From the NCBI GenBank assembly GCA_947493955.1, contig CANLSQ010000001.1, forward strand, positions 1,612,001 through 1,676,000: 64,000 nucleotides of DNA. Direction: 5' to 3'. Position numbers and translations under genes: made by a program. Below, one piece after another: positions 8,169 to 17,531 of the stretch. Position 1 is the stretch's first letter, and every line of letters begins with the position of its first letter. The DNA comes from an uncultured Sphingomonadaceae bacterium. GTDB lineage: Bacteria; Pseudomonadota; Alphaproteobacteria; Sphingomonadales; Sphingomonadaceae. Below the pieces are notes generated by a model. The model had not been told where the DNA came from. It saw nothing but the letters and a program-made list of their open reading frames with translations, and did no database searches.

Positions 8169-9761
8169 TTAGCCAAACTGGTTCATCGTGTTGTCGGCGC
8201 CGCCCGCTTTCAGGGCCGCATCACCAGCGAAATATTCCTTGTGATCATCACCAATGTCGGAACCGGCCATGTTTTGATGCTTCACGCAGGCAATGCCCTG
8301 GCGAATTTCTTCACGCTGAACGTTGAGAACATAACCCAACATGCCTTGCTCACCGAAATATTCCTTCGCGAGATTATCGGTCGACAACGCAGCCGTGTGA
8401 TAGGTCGGCAATGTGATCAGGTGGTGGAAAATACCAGCCCGTTTTGCTCCATCAGCCTGGAATGTCCGGATACGCTCGTCGGCATCAGCAGCCAATTCGG
8501 TCGCATCATATTCCACGCTCATCAAGTTCGCACGATCATAAGCGCTAACGTCTTTGCCTTCGGCTGCCCATGCATCATAAACCTGCTGACGGAAATTCAG
8601 CGTCCAGTTGAATGATGGAGAGTTATTATAAACCAGCTTCGCATTCGGCATAACTTCACGAATCCGGTCAACCATGCCGGCAATCTGCTCAACATGTGGT
8701 TTCTCGGTTTCGATCCACAGCAAGTCAGCGCCGTGCTGCAGTGACGTAATGCAATCGAGCACACAGCGGTCTTCTCCGGTTCCGGCGCGGAACTGGAAGA
8801 GATTGCTTGGCAGACGCTTCGGACGCATCATCTTGCCATCACGGTTCAGGATAACATCGCCATTTTGCGCCGTCGCCGGGTCAATTTCCTCACAATCGAG
8901 GAAGCTGTTATATTGGTCGCCAAGATCACCAGGCTCATTGCTCACTGCAATCTGTTTGGTCAGGCCTGCGCCCAGAGAGTCCGTGCGCGTAACAATGATA
9001 CCATCTTCAACGCCCAGTTCCAGAAACGCATAACGACAGGCGCGAACCTTCGCGAGGAAGTCTTCGTGTGGCACCGTGACTTTACCGTCCTGGTGACCAC
9101 ATTGCTTTTCGTCAGACACTTGGTTTTCGATCTGAAGGGCGCAAGCTCCGGCTTCGATCATTTTCTTGGCGAGAAGATAGGTTGCTTCTGCATTACCAAA
9201 ACCGGCATCGATATCCGCAATGATCGGAACAACGTGGGTCTGATGGTTTTCGACTTCGTTCAGTAGCCGTTTTTCGTTGACCATGTCACCAGCTTCACGT
9301 GCCGCATCGATATCGCGGAACAGACCGCCCAGCTCACGGGCATCTGCCTGACGAAGGAAGGTGTAGAGCTCTTCGATCAGTGCAGGTACAGATGTTTTCT
9401 CATGCATGGATTGATCGGGAAGCGGACCAAATTCGCTGCGCAAAGCGGCAACCATCCAGCCGGACAGGTAGAGATAGCGGCGCTTGGTATTGCCAAAATG
9501 CTTCTTGATAGAAATCATCTTCTGCTGACCGATAAAGCCGTGCCAGCAACCCAGCGACTGGGTGTAGTTGGCCGGATCAGCATCATAAGCAGCCATATCT
9601 TCACGCATGATTTTTGCGGTATATTTGGCGATATCGAGGCCAGTGTGGAAACGGTTCTGCAAACGCATCCGGGCAACGGCTTCAGAGTCGATACCGTCCC
9701 ATGTTCCGTTCTGTTTCTGGATCAGCGCGTTCGTCTGATTGATATATTCTTGATATGACAT
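8169..9761 (-). CDS. aceA: Isocitrate lyase
   Basis: A 530-aa isocitrate lyase of the long proteobacterial subgroup. It cleaves isocitrate to glyoxylate and succinate, the first step of the glyoxylate shunt used on C2 and fatty-acid substrates. The active-site signature appears as KQCGH in SDEKQCGHQDGKVTVPH, with Cys as catalytic acid. The start is taken at 9761 (MSYQEYINQTNALI) because AAAGGAGC lies about 7 nt before it; an in-frame ATG six bases earlier is too close, and the open frame further upstream runs through an inverted repeat. It is monocistronic, ends at a strong terminator, and faces an XRE regulator gene that very likely controls it. Confidence 0.97.
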   Translation of the reverse strand: MSYQEYINQTNALIQKQNGTWDGIDSEAVARMRLQNRFHTGLDIAKYTAKIMREDMAAYDADPANYTQSLGCWHGFIGQQKMISIKKHFGNTKRRYLYLSGWMVAALRSEFGPLPDQSMHEKTSVPALIEELYTFLRQADARELGGLFRDIDAAREAGDMVNEKRLLNEVENHQTHVVPIIADIDAGFGNAEATYLLAKKMIEAGACALQIENQVSDEKQCGHQDGKVTVPHEDFLAKVRACRYAFLELGVEDGIIVTRTDSLGAGLTKQIAVSNEPGDLGDQYNSFLDCEEIDPATAQNGDVILNRDGKMMRPKRLPSNLFQFRAGTGEDRCVLDCITSLQHGADLLWIETEKPHVEQIAGMVDRIREVMPNAKLVYNNSPSFNWTLNFRQQVYDAWAAEGKDVSAYDRANLMSVEYDATELAADADERIRTFQADGAKRAGIFHHLITLPTYHTAALSTDNLAKEYFGEQGMLGYVLNVQREEIRQGIACVKHQNMAGSDIGDDHKEYFAGDAALKAGGADNTMNQFG

Positions 9762-9799
9762 GGTCATGCTCCTTTGAAAATTCGGTAATTCAAGCGGTG

Positions 9800-9821
9800 T
9801 TCGTGAATCGTTGTTCACGAA
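9800..9821. promoter_or_regulatory. Inverted repeat in the aceA leader/promoter
   Basis: Perfect 8-bp inverted repeat TTCGTGAA-N6-TTCACGAA, 39 nt upstream of the aceA start. It could be an operator or a leader hairpin; its position downstream of the likely promoter favours repression of aceA. Confidence 0.5.
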
Positions 9822-9878
9822 AGCTATGCCCCGTTGTACGCAGCGTAGGGCCGGTCACGAAGCGCTGTGAAGTTTAAC

Positions 9879-9924
9879 TGTAACGCTTTACAAAATATTG
9901 TTGTATAGTTGTAAGAACATTACA
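9879..9924. promoter_or_regulatory. Two TGTAA/TTACA inverted repeats between aceA and its divergent regulator
   Basis: TGTAA-CGCT-TTACA at 9879-9892 and TGTAA-GAACA-TTACA at 9910-9924. The centres are about 31-32 bp apart, roughly three helical turns, in the shared promoter region. Two copies of the same dyad next to a self-contained HTH gene suggest operators for the XRE/ScfR-like protein encoded at 9960. The binding specificity is inference. Confidence 0.55.
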
Positions 9925-9959
9925 AACAGTGCGAGTCGAATCTATGTGCAGAGCCCATC

Positions 9960-11381
9960 ATGTCCAGTGAACGCCCGGTCTATATGGGCCCCCGCCTGAA
10001 AAGGCTTCGTCGTGACCTTGGCCTCACGCAGGCGGACATGGCCGCCGATCTTGAGATATCAGCCTCCTATGTCGCCTTATTAGAGCGTAATCAACGTCCC
10101 TTTACGGCCGACATGCTGCTGCGCCTCGCGCGCACCTATAAAATCGATATGGCAGAGCTGGCGGGCGATGGCGGAGAGGAATATACCGCGCGGCTGGAGG
10201 CGGTCCTTAAAGACCCGATGTTCGCGGATATTGACTTTCCGCAGCTCGACACCGCGGATGTCGCGACCAGCTATCCTGGTTTTACCGAAGCGATGCTGCG
10301 CCTTTACACCGCCTATCGGGAAGAACAGTTGGCACTGGCTGACAAGGATACCAGCGCCCGTACAGACGGTAGCAGTGTCGATCCGGACGCTGCCGATCCA
10401 GTTGCACAGGCCCGCCGATTTCTTGCCGCTCGCCGCAATAGCTTTTCCAATATTGACGACGCCGCCGAACGCCTCGCCGAGACCGTAAACGGACAGGACA
10501 GCATGATAGCCCATCTGAAGGACAAGCACGGCCTGCAAGTACGCCGCCTCCCTTCGGATGTCATGATGGGCGCAACCCGGCGCCTCGACCGCCATCGACG
10601 TCAGATATTGATCGACGATCAGCTGGATAACGCCAGCCAGATGTTTCAACTGGCTCTGCAATTGTCCTATCTGGAGTTGAACGGCGAAATCGACGCAGTG
10701 CTGAAAGAGGGTAGCTTTACCACGGAAAGCGGTGAACGGCTGACCAGGCGCGCCCTCACCGGCTATGCCGCAGCGGCTTTACTCATGCCCTATTCCGCGT
10801 TCGCCAAAGCGGTCGAAACACGTCACTATGATGTTGAAGCCCTTGCCCGCCAATTCGGCACCAGTTTCGAACAGACCGCTCACCGTCTGACCACACTTCA
10901 AAAGCCCGGTCAGGAACGCGTGCCGTTTTTCTTCATTCGCGTGGATCCTGCCGGCAATGTTTCCAAACGATTGGACGGCGCCGGCTTTCCTTTTGCCCGT
11001 CACGGCGGAGCCTGTCCGCTGTGGTCGGTGCATCAGGCCTTTCGCAGCCCGCGACAGGTGATTACCCAGTGGCTGGAACTTCCTGATGGGGAGCGATTCT
11101 TTTCGATTGCCAGAACCGTGACTGCTGGCGGCGGCGCTTTTGGCACACAGCGTGTTGAACGCGCCATCGCGCTGGGCTGCGCGGCAGAACATGCTGACCG
11201 TCTGATCTACACTCGCGACCGACCAGACATCAGCCCGGAGAGCGCCACGCCCATAGGCGTCACCTGCCGGTTATGTCATCGCACAAAATGCCGAGCCCGC
11301 TCGGCACCGCCCATTGGCCGGCAGATTTTGTCCGATGACTATCGGCAAGCCAACACACCCTTTGGCTTTTCGCATAGTTGA
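9960..11381 (+). CDS. XRE-family regulator, short-chain acyl-responsive (ScfR/RamB/PccR-like)
   Basis: A 473-aa regulator. The N-terminal HTH_3 domain spans residues ~10-65 (LKRLRRDLGLTQADMAADL, then SYVALLERNQR). The central region is ImmA/IrrE-like (SQMFQLALQLSYLELNGE), and the C-terminal DUF2083-type domain contains Cys residues (GGACPLW; CRLCHRTKC). This architecture is that of RamB, ScfR and PccR, which control glyoxylate-shunt or propionyl-CoA genes in response to acyl-CoA-type ligands. Divergent placement from aceA, with repeats between, strongly suggests it controls aceA and itself. The ligand is not determinable from sequence. Confidence 0.88.
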   Translation: MSSERPVYMGPRLKRLRRDLGLTQADMAADLEISASYVALLERNQRPFTADMLLRLARTYKIDMAELAGDGGEEYTARLEAVLKDPMFADIDFPQLDTADVATSYPGFTEAMLRLYTAYREEQLALADKDTSARTDGSSVDPDAADPVAQARRFLAARRNSFSNIDDAAERLAETVNGQDSMIAHLKDKHGLQVRRLPSDVMMGATRRLDRHRRQILIDDQLDNASQMFQLALQLSYLELNGEIDAVLKEGSFTTESGERLTRRALTGYAAAALLMPYSAFAKAVETRHYDVEALARQFGTSFEQTAHRLTTLQKPGQERVPFFFIRVDPAGNVSKRLDGAGFPFARHGGACPLWSVHQAFRSPRQVITQWLELPDGERFFSIARTVTAGGGAFGTQRVERAIALGCAAEHADRLIYTRDRPDISPESATPIGVTCRLCHRTKCRARSAPPIGRQILSDDYRQANTPFGFSHS

Positions 11382-11396
11382 GTGGTCGGAAGAAAT

Positions 11397-11945
11397 CTAA
11401 GGTTGTATGATAATTACCGCCCCGTCGGGCACCACTTCCCAGATCTGTTCAATCTCTGCGTTGCTCAATGCGATACAGCCATCGGTCCAATCCGATTTCA
11501 TCGGCGGTCCGTCCCGGCCGTTGGGTTGACCGTGAATAAAAATATCACCGCCCGGTGATTTTCCTCTCGCTTCGGCATAAGCGCGGTCAGCCGTGTTGGG
11601 ATAGGATATGCGAAGGCTCAGATGATAGCTGCTGCCGGGGTTGCGACCATTGATGGTGTAGCGCCCTTCCGGCGTGCGCTCATCGCCCTCAAAGCGTTTA
11701 TGGCCATCCGGTGCATTACCAAAACGGATGCCTTCATAACGGGCGATTTCTTTTTGATCGCTGAACAGGACCAATGTTCGGTCGCTCTTGTCGATCAGGA
11801 TACTGTCTGCCTTGGTCCCGGCTGGAATGACCGGAAGCGTGATCGCGCTATCATCTGCCTGCTGCCCCCTATCCGCGTTTTCGGTGCCGGCAACACATCC
11901 CCCGATAGTCGCCAGTACCACAAGTAAGGCAAACCTAGTCTGCAA
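11397..11945 (-). CDS. L,D-transpeptidase (YkuD domain) lipoprotein
   Basis: A 182-aa protein with a lipoprotein-type N-terminus ([13 protein letters not shown]). The YkuD catalytic core has its His in IFIHGQPNG and the Cys-containing signature [14 protein letters not shown]-transpeptidases make 3-3 peptidoglycan crosslinks or attach proteins to peptidoglycan in the periplasm. Translation starts at TTG 11945 and overlaps the end of purA by 11 nt on the same strand, so expression is probably coupled to purA. The catalytic residues look intact. The family is certain; the exact cell-wall role is open. Confidence 0.87.
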   Translation of the reverse strand: MQTRFALLVVLATIGGCVAGTENADRGQQADDSAITLPVIPAGTKADSILIDKSDRTLVLFSDQKEIARYEGIRFGNAPDGHKRFEGDERTPEGRYTINGRNPGSSYHLSLRISYPNTADRAYAEARGKSPGGDIFIHGQPNGRDGPPMKSDWTDGCIALSNAEIEQIWEVVPDGAVIIIQP

Positions 11946-13224
11946 AGGGATCGGTCACCAAAATCGTGTCTTCCCGCTCGGGAGAGGTGGAAACAAGCGC
12001 GACCGGGCACTGGATCAGTTCTTCCACGCGCTTGATATATTTGATTGCCTGCGCGGGAAGATCGGCCCAACTGCGCGCACCAGCGGTGGATTCACTCCAG
12101 CCGGGCATGCTTTCATATATCGGCGTCACCGCTTCCTGATCCTGATGATGCGGCGGCAGATAGTCATAGGTCACACCATTGAGATCATAACCAACGCAGA
12201 TTTTCAGCTCTTCAAAGCCGTCGAGAACATCCAGCTTGGTCAGTGCGATACCGCTGACCCCGGATACTGCCAGAGCCTGCCTGACCAGCACCGCATCAAA
12301 CCAGCCGCAACGCCGTTGCCGTCCGGTATTGGTGCCAAATTCATGGCCCCGCTCGCCGAGACGCTGACCGATGTCATCGGCCAATTCCGTTGGAAACGGG
12401 CCTGACCCGACACGCGTCGTGTAGGCCTTTACAATGCCAAGCACATAACCGGTTGCCGACGGCCCAATGCCAGATCCACCGGCGGCTGTGCCAGAGATAG
12501 TGTTGGAGCTGGTCACGAACGGATAGGTCCCATGGTCCACATCCAGCAACACGCCCTGTGCACCTTCGAACAATATCCGATCACCGCGTTTGCGCGCCTC
12601 GTTCAGCCGTTTCCAGACCGGTTGCGCATATTGCAGCACCGAGTCGGCAATCTCTCTCAGATCGGCCAGCAATCGTTCCCGGTCCACGGGCTGCTCGCCA
12701 AAACCGGCGCGCAAGGCATCGTGATGGGCGCAAAGTCGATCCAGTTGCGGCCCTAGATCATCAAGATAAGCGAGATCACATACCCGGATCGAACGACGCC
12801 CCACCTTGTCTTCATAGGCCGGCCCAATGCCGCGCTGGGTGGTACCAATTTTGCCCTTCCCGCTCGCATTTTCGCGCAGCGCGTCCAGATCGCGGTGGAT
12901 CGGCAAAATCAAAGGGCAGTTTTCTGCGATGCCAAAGTTATCGGCGTTAATCGCCACGCCCTGTTTGCGCAGCTTCTCAATTTCATCACGCAAGTGCCAG
13001 GGATCAAGAACCACACCATTGCCGATAATCGACAATGCCCCGCGGACAATACCAGAAGGCAACAGGGAAAGCTTATAGACCTCGCCATCCACAACCAATG
13101 TATGGCCCGCATTATGACCGCCCTGGAACCGGACCACGACATCCGCGCGTTCCGACAACCAGTCGACAATCTTGCCTTTGCCTTCATCACCCCATTGGGC
13201 ACCGATAACCGTTACATTGGCCAT
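11935..13224 (-). CDS. purA: Adenylosuccinate synthetase
   Basis: A 429-aa PurA that joins IMP and aspartate using GTP to form adenylosuccinate, the first committed step to AMP. The N-terminal GTP/IMP loop [11 protein letters not shown] and the segment [11 protein letters not shown] are both present, as is the central [13 protein letters not shown]. The length is typical. It lies 18 nt downstream of hisZ on the same strand and overlaps the L,D-transpeptidase gene, suggesting a hisZ-purA-ldt transcription unit. Confidence 0.97.
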   Translation of the reverse strand: MANVTVIGAQWGDEGKGKIVDWLSERADVVVRFQGGHNAGHTLVVDGEVYKLSLLPSGIVRGALSIIGNGVVLDPWHLRDEIEKLRKQGVAINADNFGIAENCPLILPIHRDLDALRENASGKGKIGTTQRGIGPAYEDKVGRRSIRVCDLAYLDDLGPQLDRLCAHHDALRAGFGEQPVDRERLLADLREIADSVLQYAQPVWKRLNEARKRGDRILFEGAQGVLLDVDHGTYPFVTSSNTISGTAAGGSGIGPSATGYVLGIVKAYTTRVGSGPFPTELADDIGQRLGERGHEFGTNTGRQRRCGWFDAVLVRQALAVSGVSGIALTKLDVLDGFEELKICVGYDLNGVTYDYLPPHHQDQEAVTPIYESMPGWSESTAGARSWADLPAQAIKYIKRVEELIQCPVALVSTSPEREDTILVTDPFAD

Positions 13225-13242
13225 ATCTGAACATTCTTCCTG

Positions 13243-14358
13243 TTAAATTGCCACCGGCTTTTTGCCATCCAAATGATGGGTACAACCCAAAGTAGCCGCA
13301 TCATCACTGTCTGAAAGGGCCGCAACCGTGCGCCATCCCTCAGCCCGCAAAGAGGCTGCAATTTCGATGTCATGCCCTAGCGGCAAGAACAAAATATCCC
13401 TCGGCTTTGCACTGAAGCCCGCATCAATCAGCGGGCTGGGATAGAGCGAAAAGCCAACCGCATTTTCAGTCCCACCATCAGATGCCGGTATTTCATAACT
13501 ACCACCGCGTCCCATCGCGCCGACAAAACCCTCTGCAAACAGCGTAAAGCCAAACCAGTTTTGATATTCAAAGCCGTGCCGCTCGGTCGGATCAAGAGTC
13601 AGATTTGCCTTGTCCTCGATATTCGCAGCAATAGCAGCGATGCCATCCAGCCGCGATGCCAACAGATTGTCGCTGTCAAAAGATCGCATCTTGGCCATGG
13701 CGTCGTCAAAAGGCCCTGTCGCTTCAATCAGTGGCAAGTAGCCGACGGCACCCAGCTCCGTGAGACCGCCAGCATCTTTCATATCCAGTTCGCTGCGCAC
13801 CTCGGCCGCTTGTGCAGCGCTGAGAGGCAAAGGCCCGGCAGACAGGATATCGACCAGATCCGGCATGGTGAAATCCACCGTAATGCCGGTCAGGCCAGCC
13901 CGGCTTAACGCCTCGATTGCGACCGATACAATTTCACTTGCCGCCGCGACGCTATCGGTTCCGATCAGTTCTGCACCGATTTGCAGGCGGCTACGCTCCG
14001 GGCGCAATTGACCAGAGCGCAGCTTGAGGACTTGCCCGCTGTAGCTGAGGCGCAATGGACGCGCCGCTTCCGACAGGCTGGTCGCCGCGATCCGCCCGAT
14101 CTGCATCGTCACATCGGGTCGCAGCGCCAAAGTCCGCTGCGAAATCGGATCAACAAAGCGCATCAGATCGCTTTTCGCCGATCCGGTCATCCGACCCGTC
14201 AGCACATCTTCATATTCGACCAAAGGCGGCGACACCCGCGCATAGCCATGGCTGGCCAACGTATCGAGTACATCACGTTCCAGCCGCGACCCTGCTTCGG
14301 CATGGGGCGGCAGGGAATCGTGAAAGCCTTCAGGCAGCAAGTTAGACAGCTTTTGCAT
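13243..14358 (-). CDS. hisZ: ATP phosphoribosyltransferase regulatory subunit HisZ
   Basis: A 371-aa paralogue of histidyl-tRNA synthetase lacking the anticodon-binding domain. HisZ forms a complex with short-form HisG and makes the first histidine-biosynthesis step sensitive to histidine. The class-II synthetase-like opening (LLPEGFHDSLPPHAEAGSRLE) and motif 2-like region (RFVDPISQRTLALRPDVTMQ) are visible. ATG 14358 (MQKLSNLLPEG) fits the family; the open frame nine codons further upstream begins at GTG without a good RBS. hisG itself is not in this window. Confidence 0.9.
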   Translation of the reverse strand: MQKLSNLLPEGFHDSLPPHAEAGSRLERDVLDTLASHGYARVSPPLVEYEDVLTGRMTGSAKSDLMRFVDPISQRTLALRPDVTMQIGRIAATSLSEAARPLRLSYSGQVLKLRSGQLRPERSRLQIGAELIGTDSVAAASEIVSVAIEALSRAGLTGITVDFTMPDLVDILSAGPLPLSAAQAAEVRSELDMKDAGGLTELGAVGYLPLIEATGPFDDAMAKMRSFDSDNLLASRLDGIAAIAANIEDKANLTLDPTERHGFEYQNWFGFTLFAEGFVGAMGRGGSYEIPASDGGTENAVGFSLYPSPLIDAGFSAKPRDILFLPLGHDIEIAASLRAEGWRTVAALSDSDDAATLGCTHHLDGKKPVAI

Positions 14359-14417
14359 AGACTTTCGTCTCCATAGCCTAAGCACGCGCTCAGGCCACCG
14401 GTTTTTTGCCCTTCTGT

Positions 14418-16001
14418 TTAGAAGCGCAGCGCTTTGACCGTTTTCACGCCTTCAAGCTGGCAAACGGCCCATAGTACAGGTTCTTCCACAGGCGAATCGA
14501 TGGAAAGCAGCAATACAGCTTCTCCTCCAGGTGCATCTGCACGGCGACCCAGATGGAAGGTGCCGATATTGACCCCTGCCTCGCCCAATGTGGAACCGAC
14601 GCTTCCGATGAAACCGGGTTGATCCTGATTGACGATATAGAGCATGTCGCCTTCCAGATCAGCCTCAACCTTGATGCCGAACATTTCGACAAGACGCGGA
14701 CCGGAAGAACCGAACAGCGTTCCTGCGACCGATTTTTCGCCTTCATCCGTGGTTACCGATACGCGCACCAACGTATGATAATCACCCTCGCGGTCATGCC
14801 TGACTTCACGGACATCAAGGCCGCGTTCTTTTGCGAGATAAGGTGCGTTCACCATGTTCACAGAATCACTATAGGCGGCCATCAGGCCAGCCAGAACAGC
14901 GGCAGTGATGGGTTTTGGATCGAGCTCGGCGGCTGCGCCTTCAACTTCTACCGAAATGCCTTTGAGAGAACTGCTGGACAGCTGGCCGATCAGAGACCCC
15001 AGCTGATTTGCGAGCACCATGTAAGGTTTGAGCTTCGGTGCCTGTTCTGCCGAGAGACTAGGCATATTTAGCGCATTTTCAACGCCCCCATTGACCAGAT
15101 AGTCGGCCATCTGCTCGGCCACCTGGATGGCTACATTAACCTGTGCCTCGCTGGTCGATGCGCCCAAATGTGGCGTACAAATAAGGTTCGGCGTTCCAAA
15201 GAGCGCATTTTCTTTTGCTGGTTCTTCCGCATAAACATCCAGTGCCGCGCCGGCGACATGGCCGGATTCCAAAGCCTCTTTCAGAGCCGCTTCATCAATC
15301 AAACCACCGCGGGCACAGTTGATGATCCGCACGCCCGGCTTGGTCTTGGCAATGGCTTCGGCCGACATGATATTGCGCGTCTGGTCCGTCAGCGGCGTGT
15401 GCATGGTGATAAAATCAGCACGTTCGAGCAGCTCGTCCAGCGTCACTTTCTCGATGCCGATCTCAACCGCGCGTTCCGCGGTCAAAAACGGATCATAGGC
15501 AACAACCTTCATGCGCAGACCAATGGCCCGCTCGGCGACGATCGAGCCGATATTGCCGGCACCAATCAAACCCAATGTCTTGTTGGTCAGCTCGACACCC
15601 ATGAACTTGGATTTCTCCCATTTGCCAGCCTGAGTAGAAGCATCGGCAGAAGGCAGTTGGCGGGCCAGTGCGAACATCATCGCAATCGCATGTTCAGCGG
15701 TTGTAATGCTATTACCAAATGGCGTGTTCATCACCACCACGCCTTTGGTCGATGCTGCGGGGATATCGACATTGTCGACACCTATACCGGCGCGACCAAC
15801 CACTTTCAGGTTGGTTGCAGCTTCCAATAGTTCTGGCGTCACTTTGGTCGAAGACCGGATGGCAAGACCATCATAGTCGCCGATAATCTGCATCAATTCT
15901 TCCGGCGTTTGACCGGTAATTTCGTCGACTTCAACACCCCGCTCACGGAAAATTTCGGCAGCTTTTGGATCCATTTTGTCGGAAATAAGTACTTTTGGCA
16001 T
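14418..16001 (-). CDS. serA: D-3-phosphoglycerate dehydrogenase
   Basis: A 527-aa SerA, the first enzyme of serine synthesis (3-phosphoglycerate to phosphohydroxypyruvate, NAD-dependent). The catalytic and NAD domain contains GAGNIGS, the Arg segment NCARGGLIDE and the His segment PHLGAST. It is followed by an intervening ASB domain and a C-terminal ACT domain (VNQDQPGFIGSVGSTLGEAG) that usually senses serine. The start is taken at 16001 (MPKVLISDKMDP). The ATG at 16028 lies inside a palindromic repeat and is rejected. It lies downstream of serC on the same strand. Confidence 0.96.
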   Translation of the reverse strand: MPKVLISDKMDPKAAEIFRERGVEVDEITGQTPEELMQIIGDYDGLAIRSSTKVTPELLEAATNLKVVGRAGIGVDNVDIPAASTKGVVVMNTPFGNSITTAEHAIAMMFALARQLPSADASTQAGKWEKSKFMGVELTNKTLGLIGAGNIGSIVAERAIGLRMKVVAYDPFLTAERAVEIGIEKVTLDELLERADFITMHTPLTDQTRNIMSAEAIAKTKPGVRIINCARGGLIDEAALKEALESGHVAGAALDVYAEEPAKENALFGTPNLICTPHLGASTSEAQVNVAIQVAEQMADYLVNGGVENALNMPSLSAEQAPKLKPYMVLANQLGSLIGQLSSSSLKGISVEVEGAAAELDPKPITAAVLAGLMAAYSDSVNMVNAPYLAKERGLDVREVRHDREGDYHTLVRVSVTTDEGEKSVAGTLFGSSGPRLVEMFGIKVEADLEGDMLYIVNQDQPGFIGSVGSTLGEAGVNIGTFHLGRRADAPGGEAVLLLSIDSPVEEPVLWAVCQLEGVKTVKALRF

Positions 16002-16021
16002 AGAAAATCTCTTTTTGATTT

Positions 16022-16103
16022 CCGTCATCCCGCAGAAGCCGGGATCTCCATTTTTTTGGCGCTGTTATACGAGGAGATTCCGGCTTCCGCTGGAATGACG
16101 CGA
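16022..16103. repeat. Palindromic intergenic repeat between serC and serA
   Basis: CGTCATCCCGCAGAAGCCGG and the rest of the left arm (about 16024-16050) are mirrored by GGAGATTCCGGCTTCCGCTG and the rest of the right arm (about 16074-16101). The arms, roughly 28 nt, are imperfect and separated by ~23 nt. The CGTCATTCC...GGAATGACG form is a dispersed repeat type seen in many alphaproteobacterial genomes. As RNA it would form a long stem between the two serine genes and may act as a terminator, attenuator or mRNA stabiliser. Confidence 0.75.
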
Positions 16104-16107
16104 TATA

Positions 16108-17277
16108 TTAAATCTCGGCTTTGACCTGTGCATAGGCCCACTCGATCCAGGGCAGCAGACGGCGGATATCTTCTTCCTCAACGGTCGACCCGCACCAGAT
16201 ACGCAAGCTTGGCGGCGCATCACGGTAACCGTTAAAGTCATAGCCGATATTCATTTCTTCGAGCAGACCGGCGATCTTCTTGGGCACGGCGGCTTTTTGG
16301 TCATCATTCAGACCATCATACCATTCACCCTGAAACATCATGCAAACGCCGGTATTGGTCCATTTTGCCGGATCACTGACCATGTTGCGGAGCCAAGGCG
16401 TGGCCTCGATCCAGTCATGAACGACTTTCGCATTGCGATCCGCCCGTGCATGCAATTCTGACAAACCGCCAATGGACTTCGCCCATTCCAGCGACGCAAT
16501 ATAATCTTCGGTCGCCAGCAAGGACGGCGTGTTAATCGTCGCACCTTCGAAGATTGAACGATTAAGCTTGTCGCCTTTTTTCACACGGAAAATTTTTGGC
16601 AGCGGCCAGCTTGGGCTGTAGCTTTCAATCCGTTCAATTGCTCGCGGACTGAGGATCAGCATGCCGTGACCGGCTTCCGATCCCATGACTTTCTGCCAGC
16701 TATAGGTGGTGGCATCGAGTTTCGCCCAGTCCATAGGCTGCGCAAACACGGCGCTGGTGGCGTCATTGATGGTGACACCATCACGATCGTCAGCAATCCA
16801 GTCGGTATCCGGAATTTTAGCGCCTGATGTCGTACCATTCCAGGTGAAGACAATATCATCACCCTTGTCGATCTGGGTCAGGTCGGGAATTTCACCATAA
16901 TCGGCTTCGAGGACCGTGAGGTCGGCTGGCTTCAATTGCTTGACCGCATCCTGAATCCAGACATTGCCGAAGCTTTCCCAAGCCGCGACCGTCACCGGAC
17001 GCGCACCGAGCATATTCCACATCGCCAGTTCAACCGCGCCGGTATCGGACGCAGGAACAATGCCGATCAGATAATCATCGGGAATACCCAGCAACTCGCG
17101 GCTGAGGTCGATGGCATATTTCAGTCGGCCTTTACCGGTAGCGGAACGATGCGAACGCCCCATGGCAACAGTATTCAGTTTGTCGAGAGACCAGCCGGGA
17201 AATTTGGCGGTAGGGCCCGAAGAAAAATTCGGGCAATCTGGACGCAATTCAGGCGTCGGAACGGTAGTATCTGTCAT
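16108..17277 (-). CDS. serC: Phosphoserine aminotransferase
   Basis: A 389-aa PLP-dependent class-V aminotransferase of the alphaproteobacterial SerC type. It converts phosphohydroxypyruvate and glutamate to phosphoserine. The expected PLP-Lys lies in TYSWQKVMGSEAGHG near residue 185; the N-terminal FSSGPTAKFPGW and the HRSATGK segment bind substrate and cofactor. ATG 17277 is supported by AAGGAG nine bases upstream. The open frame continues about 30 codons further but through a structured leader. It is probably transcribed with serA despite the repeat between them. Confidence 0.96.
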   Translation of the reverse strand: MTDTTVPTPELRPDCPNFSSGPTAKFPGWSLDKLNTVAMGRSHRSATGKGRLKYAIDLSRELLGIPDDYLIGIVPASDTGAVELAMWNMLGARPVTVAAWESFGNVWIQDAVKQLKPADLTVLEADYGEIPDLTQIDKGDDIVFTWNGTTSGAKIPDTDWIADDRDGVTINDATSAVFAQPMDWAKLDATTYSWQKVMGSEAGHGMLILSPRAIERIESYSPSWPLPKIFRVKKGDKLNRSIFEGATINTPSLLATEDYIASLEWAKSIGGLSELHARADRNAKVVHDWIEATPWLRNMVSDPAKWTNTGVCMMFQGEWYDGLNDDQKAAVPKKIAGLLEEMNIGYDFNGYRDAPPSLRIWCGSTVEEEDIRRLLPWIEWAYAQVKAEI

Positions 17278-17365
17278 TTCATGCTTCTCCTTACAGAGAG
17301 CTCGCGCGGCGTTGGGACCGCGTGGCCCGTCGCCGCAATGGTTGTTGCAGCGCAGCAAGTCAAGC
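17278..17365 (-). ncRNA. Candidate serC leader RNA (cis-regulatory)
   Basis: On the minus strand the serC 5' region folds into a GC-rich hairpin: GCGGCG (17336-17331) pairs with CGCCGC (17311-17306) around an inner GGGCC/GGTCCC stem, just upstream of the RBS. A serC RNA motif upstream of serC has been described in Alphaproteobacteria by comparative genomics, and position and structure fit. I could not compare with the published consensus, so this is a candidate. Confidence 0.5.
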
Positions 17366-17531
17366 GGCAATATTTAAGCTTTTATCAAAAACGGCATTTT
17401 TCAGATGATCCGGCCCGGACATCGGGAGAGAAAAATTCCGTTTGTCGCAAAACGCATCCTTTTTGGCTGAAAAACAGGTATAGCTAGGGATCTTCAGCTC
17501 TGATTTAGGATCGCGTCGTCAAGCAGTTCTT

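Noticed and set aside
9762-9818. 19-residue N-terminal extension of isocitrate lyase
   Set aside because: It runs through an inverted repeat and the RBS supports the start at 9761.
16002-16028. Upstream ATG at 16028 as serA start
   Set aside because: It lies inside the palindromic repeat; the family N-terminus begins at 16001.
17343-17358. PhaR-like box TGTTGCAGCGCAGCAA in the serC leader
   Set aside because: It matches the phasin boxes in 13 of 16 positions on the minus strand but lies in the probable structured leader of a serine gene; likely coincidence.
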